The position numbers and the translations under genes were made by a program. From Flavobacterium soyae (GTDB taxonomy: Bacteria > Bacteroidota > Bacteroidia > Flavobacteriales > Flavobacteriaceae), in NCBI RefSeq assembly GCF_021245985.1, contig NZ_JAJQXA010000021.1, positions 1 to 64,000 of the forward strand: a DNA stretch of 64,000 bases, given 5' to 3'. Shown in pieces: positions 50,129 to 58,725 of the stretch (the stretch's first letter is position 1; each line of letters starts with the position of its first letter). The notes below the pieces were generated by a model. The model made no database searches. It saw only the letters and a list, made by a program, of their open reading frames with translations, and was not told where the DNA came from.

Positions 50129-51178
50129 ATGAAATTGTATCATAATCTTTCACAAATTAGCTTTTTGAAAAAAAGTTATGCGTCAAAATTTTTATTTGTC
50201 GCTTTGATAGGAATTCATATTCCATTAATTGGAATTTTATTTTTTGTCCTTTTTTTCGAGCATACTATCTCTCCGGCATCAATTCTGATTTTTTCATTGA
50301 TAATGACACTATTGGCAGCTGCTGTAACTCTTTTGGTTTTAAAACAGCTGATAAGACCTATTTCGCTTGCCTCAAGATCGTTAGATGAATATAGGAATAA
50401 AAGAAAATTGTCAATTCTTCCAACAGAATACACTGACGAAGCCGGGCTTTTAATGTGTAATATTCAGGAGTCTATTTATGAGTCTGAAAGTTTTATTAAT
50501 GAAAAGCAGGATTTAATTTATATGCTTTCGCACGATTTAAAAAACTTTGCCGGAAATCCGCAGGGTCTGGCGAAATTAATCTTAAGTGAAAATCCTTCGG
50601 AATCTGTTAAACATCTGGCCGATTTAATTTGCGAATCGACTAATTTGCAATTTCGATATATCGAAAACTTTATTAAGCTGTTAAAAGAGCAAGACCAGAT
50701 TTTAAAAATAAATCAGGAAACCAGAACCATTTATTTTGAAAACATTCTTCCTTTCATAAATGAACAGGTTGAACAGCGATTACTGGACAAAAATATAATA
50801 TTGAATTTGAGTGTTGAAATCGACGAAGCTAAACTTTGGATTGACGAAGGTCTGCTGGTTCAGGTTTTGGTAAATCTAATTAGCAATGCGATTAAGTTTT
50901 CTTATTTTGACAGTGATATTAAAGTCAGGATTTATAAAGAAGATTCAAATGTTGTTATTACTGTTGCAGATAGAGGAATTGGTTTTGATAAACATCAGAT
51001 GGAAGAATTATTTAAAAAATTCACCAAAATGGGCCGTTTAGGAACTGCTAACGAATCCTCAACCGGAATCGGGCTTTATTTATGCAAAAAAATTATCGAA
51101 AAAAATAAAGGCCGGTTAAGTGCTGTAAGCGAAGGTAAAAATAAAGGGGCTGAGTTTAAGATTGAGTTTGAAACCTGA
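50129..51178 (+). CDS. Sensor histidine kinase
   Basis: A 349-residue membrane histidine kinase. Two membrane helices (about 20-43 and 50-71) are separated by only about six residues, so there is no periplasmic sensor domain. A HAMP-like region (72-125) leads to the HisKA H-box with His135 (YMLSHDLKNF), then the N-box NLISNAIKFS, G1 ADRGIGFD and G2 STGIGLYLCKKI. It has no response regulator beside it, so it is an orphan kinase. Input is probably through the membrane or HAMP. Confidence 0.9.
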   Translation: MKLYHNLSQISFLKKSYASKFLFVALIGIHIPLIGILFFVLFFEHTISPASILIFSLIMTLLAAAVTLLVLKQLIRPISLASRSLDEYRNKRKLSILPTEYTDEAGLLMCNIQESIYESESFINEKQDLIYMLSHDLKNFAGNPQGLAKLILSENPSESVKHLADLICESTNLQFRYIENFIKLLKEQDQILKINQETRTIYFENILPFINEQVEQRLLDKNIILNLSVEIDEAKLWIDEGLLVQVLVNLISNAIKFSYFDSDIKVRIYKEDSNVVITVADRGIGFDKHQMEELFKKFTKMGRLGTANESSTGIGLYLCKKIIEKNKGRLSAVSEGKNKGAEFKIEFET

Positions 51179-51238
51179 GGTTCTAAGGTTCTGAGTTACT
51201 ATCCCGATAGCTGGCGGAACTAAGTTTTTCTTTTGATT

Positions 51239-51334
51239 TCAATTGTTTTGTTCATCCATTAATTCCTCGTCGTCACTTTCACGGGAAAGAATTAAAAGGC
51301 ATACAATTTTTAAATAAAAACTTAAATTTTTCAT
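51239..51334 (-). CDS. Short ORF (31 aa), possible membrane peptide
   Basis: A 31-codon frame on the minus strand from ATG at 51332-51334 to TGA at 51239-51241 encodes a hydrophobic helix (residues 4-16) and an Asp/Glu-rich tail (RESDDEELMDEQNN). The hydrophobic-then-acidic design is not typical of chance frames in this AT-rich DNA. No -7 box was found upstream. It may be a real small peptide of unknown role. Confidence 0.4.
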   Translation of the reverse strand: MKNLSFYLKIVCLLILSRESDDEELMDEQNN

Positions 51335-51508
51335 GGTTTGGTAATTTTGGTCTGGATCTGTTATGAAGATGCCTGTTTTTTTTAAAGGTTGCGCGAATAA
51401 GCGAAAAAAAATATCCTACTATTAATGTTCTATGCAAAGAAGAGAACTTTAATCTTATATAAAAGTCGTTAAAAGATATTTAAGCAATAAAATAGGGTAG
51501 ATATATAA

Positions 51509-51541
51509 AAAAAAGGGAAGTTTGATGAACTTCCCTTTTTT
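51509..51541 (-). terminator. Hairpin terminator of the aldo/keto reductase gene
   Basis: A 14-bp perfect stem (AAAAAAGGGAAGTT / AACTTCCCTTTTTT) with a 5-nt loop lies 19 nt beyond the stop codon on the minus strand, with A/T runs on both sides. Confidence 0.85.
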
Positions 51542-51560
51542 TGAGGTTATTCATTATATT

Positions 51561-52547
51561 TTACCAAAGATGATGTACGTCTTGTTTTATATATTTTTCG
51601 TAAATTTTATTCATTTCCGAAATTTTCTCCGAACTTAATTTTGGTAAATCATATACGGATAAATTAGACAGAATATGGCTTTCTTTTGAAGCTCCGGGAA
51701 TAATGCAGCTAATTTCGTTAAAACTCAAAATCCATTGCAAAGCGATAGGAGCGAGGTTTGCGGTTTCAGGAAATAAAGCCTTTAATTCTTCAACAGCTTT
51801 TAAACCTAATTCATAATCGATTCCGGAAAAAGTTTCGCCTTTGTCAAACGCATCTCCGTTTCTGTTGAAATTTCTGTGGTCTTGCGCGTCAAAAGTGGTT
51901 TTTGCATCAAATTTACCCGTTAAAAGTCCGCTTGCAAGAGGAACTCTCGCGATGATGCCAATATCTTTCTTTTTGGCTTCTGAGAAAAATAACTGCGACG
52001 GACGCTGACGAAATAAATTGAAAATAATCTGAACAGTCGTTACATTCGAATATTCGATTGCTTTCAAGGCTTCTTCAACTTTTTCGACACTTACGCCCAA
52101 GTTTAAAATTTTACCCTGATCTTTCAAACGATCAAACATTTCGAAAATTTCAGGTCGGTAATAAACTTCTGTTGGCGGGCAGTGCAGCTGAATCAAATCT
52201 AAAGTTTCTAATCCGGTTCTTTTAAGGCTGTCTTCAACAAATTTCTGAAGCACTTTTGGCTGATATCCATTATTCACATGCGGATTAATCTGACGCCCGC
52301 ATTTTGTGGCAACATAAATACGCTCAGAACGTGAACGAACCACTCTTCCAACAGCAGTTTCGCTTAATCCGTTTTCATAAACATCGGCAGTATCAATAAA
52401 ATTTACGCCGTTGTCGATTGCTGTATTAATAAGTTCATCAGCAGTTTTATCATTAAATCCTGATCCCCATTTCCCGCCAACCTGCCAGGTTCCGAGTGAG
52501 ATTTCTGATATATTAAAGTTTGTTTTTCCTAGTTTTCTGTAAAGCAT
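51561..52547 (-). CDS. Aldo/keto reductase
   Basis: A 328-residue AKR-fold NADPH oxidoreductase. The catalytic tetrad is visible: Asp in NFIDTADVY, Tyr in DVYENG, Lys in YVATKCG and His in LIQLHCPP. It opens with the family segment MLYRKLGKTNFNISEISLGTW. I chose the ATG at 52547: an in-frame ATG at 52619 adds 24 residues that are translated from the intergenic CAAAGGTTCAAAG repeat. It is on the same strand as, and downstream of, cysE-cysM, but a repeat and an A/T-rich gap separate it. The substrate is unknown. Confidence 0.9.
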   Translation of the reverse strand: MLYRKLGKTNFNISEISLGTWQVGGKWGSGFNDKTADELINTAIDNGVNFIDTADVYENGLSETAVGRVVRSRSERIYVATKCGRQINPHVNNGYQPKVLQKFVEDSLKRTGLETLDLIQLHCPPTEVYYRPEIFEMFDRLKDQGKILNLGVSVEKVEEALKAIEYSNVTTVQIIFNLFRQRPSQLFFSEAKKKDIGIIARVPLASGLLTGKFDAKTTFDAQDHRNFNRNGDAFDKGETFSGIDYELGLKAVEELKALFPETANLAPIALQWILSFNEISCIIPGASKESHILSNLSVYDLPKLSSEKISEMNKIYEKYIKQDVHHLW

Positions 52548-52554
52548 ATTTTTT

Positions 52555-52676
52555 AGGTACAAAGGTTCAAAGTTGCAAAGGTTCAGAGGTTTTTTTGGAG
52601 TTTGGGTTTTAAGTTGCAAAGCTTTTAATCTATATAATACACTTTGTACCTTTGAACCTTTGCTCCTTTGTCCCTC
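52555..52676. repeat. Inverted repeat, AGGTACAAAGGTTCAAAG family
   Basis: The left arm carries AGGTACAAAGGTTCAAAG then TTGCAAAGGTTCAGAGG (52555-52590), and the right arm carries the inverted CTTTGTACCTTTGAACC and TTTGCTCCTTTGTCC (52642-52676). It lies between cysM and the aldo/keto reductase. Its words recur at 10685, 38945, 46053 and 58730. Confidence 0.85.
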
Positions 52677-52679
52677 TTT

Positions 52680-53567
52680 TTAATCAAATAAATCCGAAGA
52701 CAAATATCTGTCACCGCGATCGCAGATAACGGCAACCACAACACCAGATTCTAATTGTTCTGCTATTTTTAGTGCCACAGCAACAGAACCGCCGCTGCTC
52801 ATTCCTGCAAAAACGCCTTCTTCAAGTGCTAATCTTTTGGTCATTTCTCGGGCTTCTTCTTCGCTTACATCAATAAGAGTATCTACTTTTGAAGGATCAA
52901 AAATTTTAGGTAAATATTCCTGAGGCCATTTACGGATTCCCGGAATTTGAGATCCGTCGCTTGGCTGTGCGCCAATGATTTGAATAGCAGGATTTTTTTC
53001 TTTTAAATAAGTCGAAGTTCCAATGATAGTTCCTGTGGTTCCCATTGCAGAAACAAAATGCGTTACAGTTCCGTCAGTATCGTTCCAAATTTCAGGACCG
53101 GTAGTTTTATAATGTGCTTTCCAGTTGTCATCATTGGCAAACTGATTTAACATGATATAACCGCCTTCGGCCACTTTTTTGTCGGCATAATTCCTTGAGC
53201 CAATAATTCCTTCTTCAGCAGGCGTTAAAATAACTGTAGCGCCATAGGCACGCATAGTTTGTGTTCTTTCTTTTGTAGAATCTTCCGGTAAAATTAGTTC
53301 TATTTCTATTTGAAATAATTGTGCAATCATTGCAAGGGCAATTCCGGTATTACCGCTTGTTGCCTCAATTAATTTATCTCCTTTTTTAATTTCTCCTCTT
53401 TCAAGAGCCGAGGCAATCATGTTATATGCCGCTCTGTCTTTTACACTTCCGCCCGGATTATTTCCTTCCAGCTTCAGTAAAAGTTTAACGTTTTTATTTT
53501 TAACCAAATTGACAGTTTCCATCAATGGAGTATTTCCAATTAAGTTTAGTAACTTCTGTGGGCCCAT
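52680..53567 (-). CDS. cysM: Cysteine synthase CysM
   Basis: A 295-residue PLP enzyme (O-acetylserine sulfhydrylase) that makes cysteine from O-acetylserine and sulfide. The PLP lysine is Lys43 in NPGGSVKDRAAYNM, with EATSGNTGIALAM for the substrate loop and GTTGTIIGTSTYLK for the phosphate site. The name CysM rather than CysK follows the shorter B-type length and the pattern of the active-site loops, but the two cannot be fully separated by sequence here. It starts 1 bp from the end of the serine acetyltransferase gene, so both enzymes of cysteine synthesis are made together. Confidence 0.9.
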   Translation of the reverse strand: MGPQKLLNLIGNTPLMETVNLVKNKNVKLLLKLEGNNPGGSVKDRAAYNMIASALERGEIKKGDKLIEATSGNTGIALAMIAQLFQIEIELILPEDSTKERTQTMRAYGATVILTPAEEGIIGSRNYADKKVAEGGYIMLNQFANDDNWKAHYKTTGPEIWNDTDGTVTHFVSAMGTTGTIIGTSTYLKEKNPAIQIIGAQPSDGSQIPGIRKWPQEYLPKIFDPSKVDTLIDVSEEEAREMTKRLALEEGVFAGMSSGGSVAVALKIAEQLESGVVVAVICDRGDRYLSSDLFD

Positions 53568-53568
53568 T

Positions 53569-54360
53569 TTATTTTTTTTCTTTTATTTTAACTTCTGTAG
53601 TGGTGGTATTGAGTACAATCGAATCTTCAGGAATAGATTTAGTAATCCATGAGTTACCGCCAATAATACTGTTTTTTCCAATAATGGTTTCACCTCCTAA
53701 AATTGTTGCATTGGCATAAATGCACACATTTGCTTCAACAGTTGGATGTCTTTTAGAGTTTTTCATTTCTTTGCTTACGCTCAAAGCTCCCAGCGTAACA
53801 CCCTGATAAATTTTAACGTGTTTTTTAATAACGGAAGTTTGGCCAATAACAATTCCTGTGGCGTGATCTATAAAAAATGGTGAAGCGATATCTGCACCTG
53901 CATGAATATCAGTTCCCGTAATTCTATGTGCATACTCGCTCATTAGCCTTGAAAACAGCAATAAGTCTAAATGATACAATTCATGGCTTAATCTGTAGAT
54001 AGCAATAGCGTAAAAACCCGGATATGCTAAATAAACTTCATCAATGCTGTTTGATGCGGGATCATTTTCTAAAATATATTCGGCATCCTGATTTAGTTTT
54101 TCTAAAACGCCCGGAAGTTTTGCTACAAATCTGTCCCAAATCGATTCGCATAAATTTTGAGGTTTTTTGCAGGCTAAAACAGCTATTTCTTTAAAACGGA
54201 TTTCAAGTTCATCAATACTTTCGTCAAGAGCAGCATTTGAATCAAAAAGAGTGTAGAAAAGCTTCTCGGTAAAATCTTCAGTTTTGGTTTTGATACCGTA
54301 GTTTATATTAGAATGGCTCTTTAAAGCCTTAATACTTTGTATGATATTGTCTTTTGTCAC
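53569..54360 (-). CDS. cysE: Serine O-acetyltransferase (EpsC/CysE type)
   Basis: A 263-residue acetyltransferase that makes O-acetylserine from serine and acetyl-CoA. An N-terminal helical domain (about 1-140) is followed by a left-handed beta-helix with hexapeptide repeats; the catalytic His is in FFIDHATGIVIGQTS. The product is passed to the CysM enzyme encoded 1 bp downstream. Together with serA-serC at 16-18 kb this gives a route from glycolysis to cysteine, though the loci are unlinked. No cysteine feedback-control sequence can be read. Confidence 0.88.
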   Translation of the reverse strand: MTKDNIIQSIKALKSHSNINYGIKTKTEDFTEKLFYTLFDSNAALDESIDELEIRFKEIAVLACKKPQNLCESIWDRFVAKLPGVLEKLNQDAEYILENDPASNSIDEVYLAYPGFYAIAIYRLSHELYHLDLLLFSRLMSEYAHRITGTDIHAGADIASPFFIDHATGIVIGQTSVIKKHVKIYQGVTLGALSVSKEMKNSKRHPTVEANVCIYANATILGGETIIGKNSIIGGNSWITKSIPEDSIVLNTTTTEVKIKEKK

Positions 54361-54551
54361 AATGGTAAAATTGAGTGGATATTTTAAAACGTTAAAAGTA
54401 AGGCGTTTTTTGTAAATAAGTGCATGATTTAACTAAAGAAATTTTGTTTTCAGAATTGTATTTGTGATAAATAAAAGATTGATAATTGGTTATGTTTTTA
54501 TATAATTCTTAAGAAGTTAATTGTGTAAATTAGCGAATAAAATTTACAAAA

Positions 54552-55253
54552 ATGAAAAATAATTCAACTTTTAAAAGTTCGATTTCTGATATTTCTTTTC
54601 CCGAAAGTGAGAAAATTTACGGTAAGTCTATTCATGACCCAATTTTAGGTCTCATAATAAAAGATCATCCTTCATTTTGTGATGATGACTGTATTTCGGT
54701 TCAGGAATTGAATGAATACCGTCAAAAATATATTTCTAATTATTTATCGGCAGAAATTGGTACGCTTTCAGATCTTGAAAAAAGTGTTATTTCATCTTTA
54801 AAAGAGGATAAATCAATTGTAAGTATTGTTGAAGATGAAGATGAAAAAAGAGACTTTGGACAAAAAATAGCTGATAAAGTGGCAGATTTTGGCGGAAGCT
54901 GGACCTTTATTATTTCATTTGTGGCTTTTATTGTTGTTTGGATTAGCTCAAATGTTTATCTTTTATTGAATAAAGGTTTTGATCCGTATCCGTTTATTTT
55001 ATTGAATTTGATTTTATCCTGTATAGCTGCACTTCAGGCGCCGGTAATTATGATGAGTCAAAATCGTCAGGAAGAAAAAGACCGAAACCGCGCTAAAAAA
55101 GATTATATGATTAACCTGAAATCTGAATTAGAAATAAGGATGATTCATGATAAAATTGATCATTTGATTATGCATCAGCAGCAGGAACTAATCGAAATTC
55201 AGAAAGTTCAAATCGAGATGATGAATGATATTTTGAATCAGATTAAGAAATAA
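54552..55253 (+). CDS. DUF1003 membrane protein
   Basis: A 233-residue protein of the DUF1003 family. The signature is DKVADFGGSWTFIISFVAFIVVWISSN, followed by a second helix NLILSCIAALQAPVIMMSQNRQEEKDRNRA and a C-terminal coiled helix (about 190-233). Two membrane helices lie at about 115-137 and 150-170. The N-terminal 95 residues are a soluble extension with two Cys (FCDDDC). Function unknown. Confidence 0.88.
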   Translation: MKNNSTFKSSISDISFPESEKIYGKSIHDPILGLIIKDHPSFCDDDCISVQELNEYRQKYISNYLSAEIGTLSDLEKSVISSLKEDKSIVSIVEDEDEKRDFGQKIADKVADFGGSWTFIISFVAFIVVWISSNVYLLLNKGFDPYPFILLNLILSCIAALQAPVIMMSQNRQEEKDRNRAKKDYMINLKSELEIRMIHDKIDHLIMHQQQELIEIQKVQIEMMNDILNQIKK

Positions 55254-55269
55254 AAACAGGTCTGAAATA

Positions 55270-55554
55270 TTAAAGATAAAAGTGTTTGTAGTAATAACCC
55301 AAGCACATAAAAATAATATTTATCGCTGCAGCTTTCCAGATAATTTTTTGATAATTTCTGGATTTATCTAAGAAATATAAAGCTAGTAAAATTAAAAATA
55401 ACAGCGTAGTGTAGACTGCCGGATACATTTTAAAAGCGGCTGAAAACTCTCCTTGAAAAAGTAAGAATAAAGAACGTTGAAAACCACAGCCCAGACACTC
55501 AAAACCAAAGAGTTTTTTGAACAGGCAGGGGATCATATATTTTTCTAAATTCAC
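55270..55554 (-). CDS. DUF2752 membrane protein
   Basis: A 94-residue membrane protein. It has the DUF2752 pattern CLFKKLFGFECLGCGFQRSLFLLFQGEF, with the CxGCG segment typical of the family, then two hydrophobic helices. The family is widespread and uncharacterised. It converges on the DUF1003 gene with 16 bp between the stops. Confidence 0.83.
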   Translation of the reverse strand: MNLEKYMIPCLFKKLFGFECLGCGFQRSLFLLFQGEFSAAFKMYPAVYTTLLFLILLALYFLDKSRNYQKIIWKAAAINIIFMCLGYYYKHFYL

Positions 55555-55631
55555 AGGGTAATTTTTTACAATTTTACAAAAAAATATTCGATAACATTTC
55601 AGAAGAAAGAAACTTCTATTTTAAAGTTTTA

Positions 55632-55639
55632 TACTTTTG
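55632..55639 (+). promoter_or_regulatory. -7 promoter box (TACTTTTG)
   Basis: A TAnnTTTG match 19 nt upstream of the start at 55659. It fits a promoter for the small membrane protein and the Smr gene behind it. No -33 TTG is seen. Confidence 0.45.
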
Positions 55640-55658
55640 GATTCTTAAACTTTAGAAA

Positions 55659-55844
55659 ATGAAAGCTTTTAAAATTTTAATTATGATTCTTGCCATTTCA
55701 GTTGCATTATATGAGCAGGTTTCTGATGATAGAAATATCTATATAATGGTAATTGCAATTGCAGTTTTTATGTATGGAATGATGCAGTTAAGCGCAAAAA
55801 CGCCGAGTAAAAATCAAGAAAAAGAGGAGCAGGATGTTGACTAA
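55659..55844 (+). CDS. Small membrane protein (61 aa)
   Basis: A 61-residue protein with two hydrophobic segments (about 5-18 and 28-44) and a charged Lys/Glu tail. It overlaps the start of the Smr gene by 11 bp, which implies translational coupling. No known family was recognised. Confidence 0.75.
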   Translation: MKAFKILIMILAISVALYEQVSDDRNIYIMVIAIAVFMYGMMQLSAKTPSKNQEKEEQDVD

Positions 55845-56385
55845 GGGAGATAAAGTTTCGGTCTTAGATGAAGCGATAAACGGAACAGTAGTTTCGGTTA
55901 AAAACAATGAAGTTTTGATTGAAACTGAGGATGGATTTATGATGACATTTTTTGTCAATGAGTTGCTTAAAATTCAGGATTCCAGTAATTTAATGAATTC
56001 TATTAAAAGAATTAATTTAGAAGAAATTTCGAAAGAAAAAACAGAGCCAAAACCAAGAAGTTTTGTCAGGGAAAAGAAAGATAAACGTGAAATTTCGGCT
56101 CCGGAATTTGATTTACATATCGAAAAACTGGTTCCCAATAAACGCGGAATGTCAAATTATGATATCCTGACACTGCAGACAGAAACTGCAAAAAGACATA
56201 TCGAATTTGCGATTAAAAACCGTATTCCAAAAATCGTTTTTATTCACGGTGTCGGCGAAGGAATTTTAAAAGCCGAACTTGATTTTTTATTAGGCCGTTA
56301 TGACGGAATTGATTTTCAGGATGCCAATTATCAAAAATATGGCTTAGGCGCAACCGAAGTTTATATTCGTCAAAATAATAAATAA
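55834..56385 (+). CDS. DUF2027 / Smr-domain protein
   Basis: A 183-residue protein. The N-terminal part (about 1-75) is a small beta domain of the DUF2027 type with LTKGDKVSVLDEAINGTVVSV, and the C-terminal part (about 95-180) is an Smr (MutS2-related) domain with DLH at FDLHIEKL and the core IHGVGEGILKAEL. Smr domains are nucleases or nucleic-acid-binding modules; recent work connects them with ribosome rescue and cleavage of stalled mRNA, but the exact role here is unknown. It is coupled to the membrane protein before it. Confidence 0.88.
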   Translation: MLTKGDKVSVLDEAINGTVVSVKNNEVLIETEDGFMMTFFVNELLKIQDSSNLMNSIKRINLEEISKEKTEPKPRSFVREKKDKREISAPEFDLHIEKLVPNKRGMSNYDILTLQTETAKRHIEFAIKNRIPKIVFIHGVGEGILKAELDFLLGRYDGIDFQDANYQKYGLGATEVYIRQNNK

Positions 56386-56424
56386 AGAAATCTTATAATC
56401 TAAAATTCGTTTATTTTCAACCAT

Positions 56425-56488
56425 AAAAAAACGTCTGTTTTTTGAATCTGATTTAATAAAAAACCGAATCAAAATGCAGACGTTTTTT
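56425..56488. terminator. Long-loop hairpin between convergent genes
   Basis: Perfect 12-bp arms (AAAAAACGTCTG, 56426-56437, and CAGACGTTTTTT, 56477-56488) enclose a loop of about 39 nt that itself contains the inverted GAATCTGATT / CCGAATC. It could end transcripts from both the Smr gene and the lipoprotein gene at 56528. Confidence 0.72.
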
Positions 56489-56527
56489 GTAAGAATAAAA
56501 AGTGTTTTTTACTCTTTATAAAATGCT

Positions 56528-57514
56528 TTAGTTGGTCTCAGTTATTGTACCAAGAACAAAGCTGTCAGCTAAATAAAAACTGCTGTTTCCTTTTTTAAGA
56601 GTTACATTTTTTATTGTAATAGTATGCTTATAAGTAATGTTTGTTGTACCTGATGCTACTGTTGTAACTTCAATAGTACCATTATTATCTATTACACCGT
56701 TCCATACTGTACTTACGGTAGGAGCTGATGGTACAGGACTTACACAAAAATATGATTCGGTTAATGTTCCTGTATTAGATTTAAAAGTAGTATAAGTTAC
56801 ATTGTTTGCGGTTGACGTAATTGCTGCAGATCTTGTACCTTCTACTTTTTGGATAAGTGATGAGTCCAGATTAGTAACCTGCATGTAAGATGTTGTATTG
56901 TAATTTAAAACTTGTTTCTTATCTGTACACTGCAGTGGTTCATTTGTAAAAGTTAAATTTATTGGATCTGGTCCAGAGGTATAATTTCCAAAAACAAATT
57001 CTTCCTGGGTTTGAGGACCCGCAGGTTTTAAGAATGTAATGTTTCTAAAAACAATTTGATGATTATAACCTGTAATTCTTGTACTTCCGTCTGTTGTACT
57101 TTTATCACCTGTAACCTGTGTTGATGTAATTTCAATTATACCCGCAGTAGCCTGCCATTCTTCTGTTACATTTGGTGTTCTTGGCGGTATTGTACCACAA
57201 ATATTGTCGACTGCCACTGTACCGTCATAAGCTCTGTAGACTACTCGGTAAGTTGAATTGTTAATGTCATAAGTAAGCGGTTCGCCTACAGGCGTAGCAT
57301 CATTTAAAATGCTGTTTGCAGGCATCTGGATTACTAATGATTCTTGAGTTTTTAATTTATAAATTAAAGTTGGAGCAGTCTCGTCTGTACTTGAATTAGG
57401 ACAGCTCGACGAAGTAAGAACATCTTCAAAATCGATTGTATCTACTGTTAAATCGCCGTCGTCGCAGCCGTTTAACAAAAGAGCCAATATTAAAAGGCTT
57501 GCATATTTTTTCAT
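56528..57514 (-). CDS. Secreted lipoprotein, unknown
   Basis: A 328-residue lipoprotein with lipobox LLNGCDDG (Cys17). The mature part is beta-rich and Thr/Ser-rich with a repeated design: two similar halves each ending in a strand like HQIVFRNITFLK or HTITIKNVTLKKG. The repeat suggests two copies of one domain. No known family was recognised. A -7 box lies 18 nt upstream of the start. Confidence 0.83.
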   Translation of the reverse strand: MKKYASLLILALLLNGCDDGDLTVDTIDFEDVLTSSSCPNSSTDETAPTLIYKLKTQESLVIQMPANSILNDATPVGEPLTYDINNSTYRVVYRAYDGTVAVDNICGTIPPRTPNVTEEWQATAGIIEITSTQVTGDKSTTDGSTRITGYNHQIVFRNITFLKPAGPQTQEEFVFGNYTSGPDPINLTFTNEPLQCTDKKQVLNYNTTSYMQVTNLDSSLIQKVEGTRSAAITSTANNVTYTTFKSNTGTLTESYFCVSPVPSAPTVSTVWNGVIDNNGTIEVTTVASGTTNITYKHTITIKNVTLKKGNSSFYLADSFVLGTITETN

Positions 57515-57531
57515 CGTAATTTTATTTGGGT

Positions 57532-57539
57532 CAAAAATA
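57532..57539 (-). promoter_or_regulatory. -7 promoter box (TATTTTTG)
   Basis: A TAnnTTTG match on the minus strand 17 nt upstream of the lipoprotein start. A TTG lies 13 nt further, slightly too close. Confidence 0.42.
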
Positions 57540-57587
57540 GTGAAAAATTTGGCAAATGATCTTTTAGATTAGACAATTGATATTTCA

Positions 57588-57595
57588 TAACTTTG
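57588..57595 (+). promoter_or_regulatory. -7 promoter box (TAACTTTG) at the desulfurase start
   Basis: A TAnnTTTG match ending 5 nt before the ATG at 57601. It would place the transcription start at the start codon, that is, a leaderless message. Confidence 0.45.
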
Positions 57596-57600
57596 CATCA

Positions 57601-58725
57601 ATGAAAAAAGTATATCTCGATAACGCCTCGACAACTGCCATGCGGCCTGAAGTAATTCTGGAAATGACCAAAATTATGACAGAAAATTTTGGTAACCCGT
57701 CTTCTACACATAGTTTTGGGCGAAATGCCAAAACTGTTTTAGAACTTTCAAGAAAAAGTATTGCCAGGTATTTAAACTGCTCTGCACAGGAAATTATTTT
57801 TACTTCTGGCGGAACTGAAGCAAATAACTGGATTCTGAGATCGGCTGTTGAAGATCTTAAAGCAGAGCGTATCATAACTACTAAAATTGAGCACCATGCC
57901 GTTTTATACAGCGTTTTGGCATTGCAGTCAGATTATAATATTCAGGTTGATTATGTAAACGTTAATCAAGACGGAAGTATTGATTTAACGCATCTTTCTA
58001 ATTTGCTTGCTGATGAAAAGAAAACTATAGTTAGTTTAATGCATGTAAACAACGAAACAGGAACTATTTTAGATTTGGATAGAGTGGGAGTTATCTGTAA
58101 GCAATACAATGCGTTGTTTCATTCAGATACCGTTCAGTCAGTTGGAAAAACTGAAATCGATCTTCAAAAAATCCCTGTAGATTTTATTTTGGCAAGTGCG
58201 CATAAATTTCACGGACCAAAAGGTGTTGGTTTTGCCTTTATCCGTAAAAATTCGGGTCTTCAGCCTTTAATTTTTGGCGGAGAACAAGAAAAAGGCCTTC
58301 GTGCAGGTACAGAAGCCGTTCATCAAATTGCAGGAATGGCAAAGGCTTTGTCTCTTTCTTATGAAAATTTAGACGCAGAAAGAAATCATATTTCCAGTCT
58401 AAAAAAATATCTTATCGAACAATTAGAGCTTAATTTTCCAGGTTTTAGAATTAACGGAAAAAAAGATGATTTTTATAATATCATCAATATCACGCTGCCT
58501 TTTTCTTCGGATAAAACTTCAATGCTTTTATTTAATTTAGATATGAAAGGAATTGCGGTTTCCAGAGGAAGTGCCTGCCAGTCCGGAAGTATAAAACCTT
58601 CGCATGTTTTAAAAGAAATGCTTTCTGACGATGATTTAAAATTACCAAATCTTCGAATTTCATTTAGCCACTACAACACAAAAGAAGATATCGATTGGCT
58701 AATTGAGAGTCTTAAAGTTGTTTAG
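57601..58725 (+). CDS. Cysteine desulfurase
   Basis: A 374-residue PLP enzyme of the NifS/IscS group that removes sulfur from cysteine for Fe-S clusters or thiolation. The PLP lysine is Lys202 in ASAHKFHGPKG and the persulfide Cys is in SRGSACQSGS (about residue 322). HHA in KIEHHAVLYS and SDTVQS are also present. The length fits the short NifS type. I chose the ATG at 57601 (MKKVYLDNAST); an in-frame ATG at 57577 would lie within the promoter region. No iscU-like partner is adjacent. Confidence 0.92.
   Translation: MKKVYLDNASTTAMRPEVILEMTKIMTENFGNPSSTHSFGRNAKTVLELSRKSIARYLNCSAQEIIFTSGGTEANNWILRSAVEDLKAERIITTKIEHHAVLYSVLALQSDYNIQVDYVNVNQDGSIDLTHLSNLLADEKKTIVSLMHVNNETGTILDLDRVGVICKQYNALFHSDTVQSVGKTEIDLQKIPVDFILASAHKFHGPKGVGFAFIRKNSGLQPLIFGGEQEKGLRAGTEAVHQIAGMAKALSLSYENLDAERNHISSLKKYLIEQLELNFPGFRINGKKDDFYNIINITLPFSSDKTSMLLFNLDMKGIAVSRGSACQSGSIKPSHVLKEMLSDDDLKLPNLRISFSHYNTKEDIDWLIESLKVV

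Larger units (their letters stand above)
51179..51560. other. Non-coding gap with one short ORF
   Basis: This 382-bp gap begins with a short CTAAGGTTCTGAG word fragment, then holds a 31-codon frame on the minus strand (51239-51334) and a strong terminator (51509-51541) for the aldo/keto reductase gene. I see nothing else. Confidence 0.5.
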
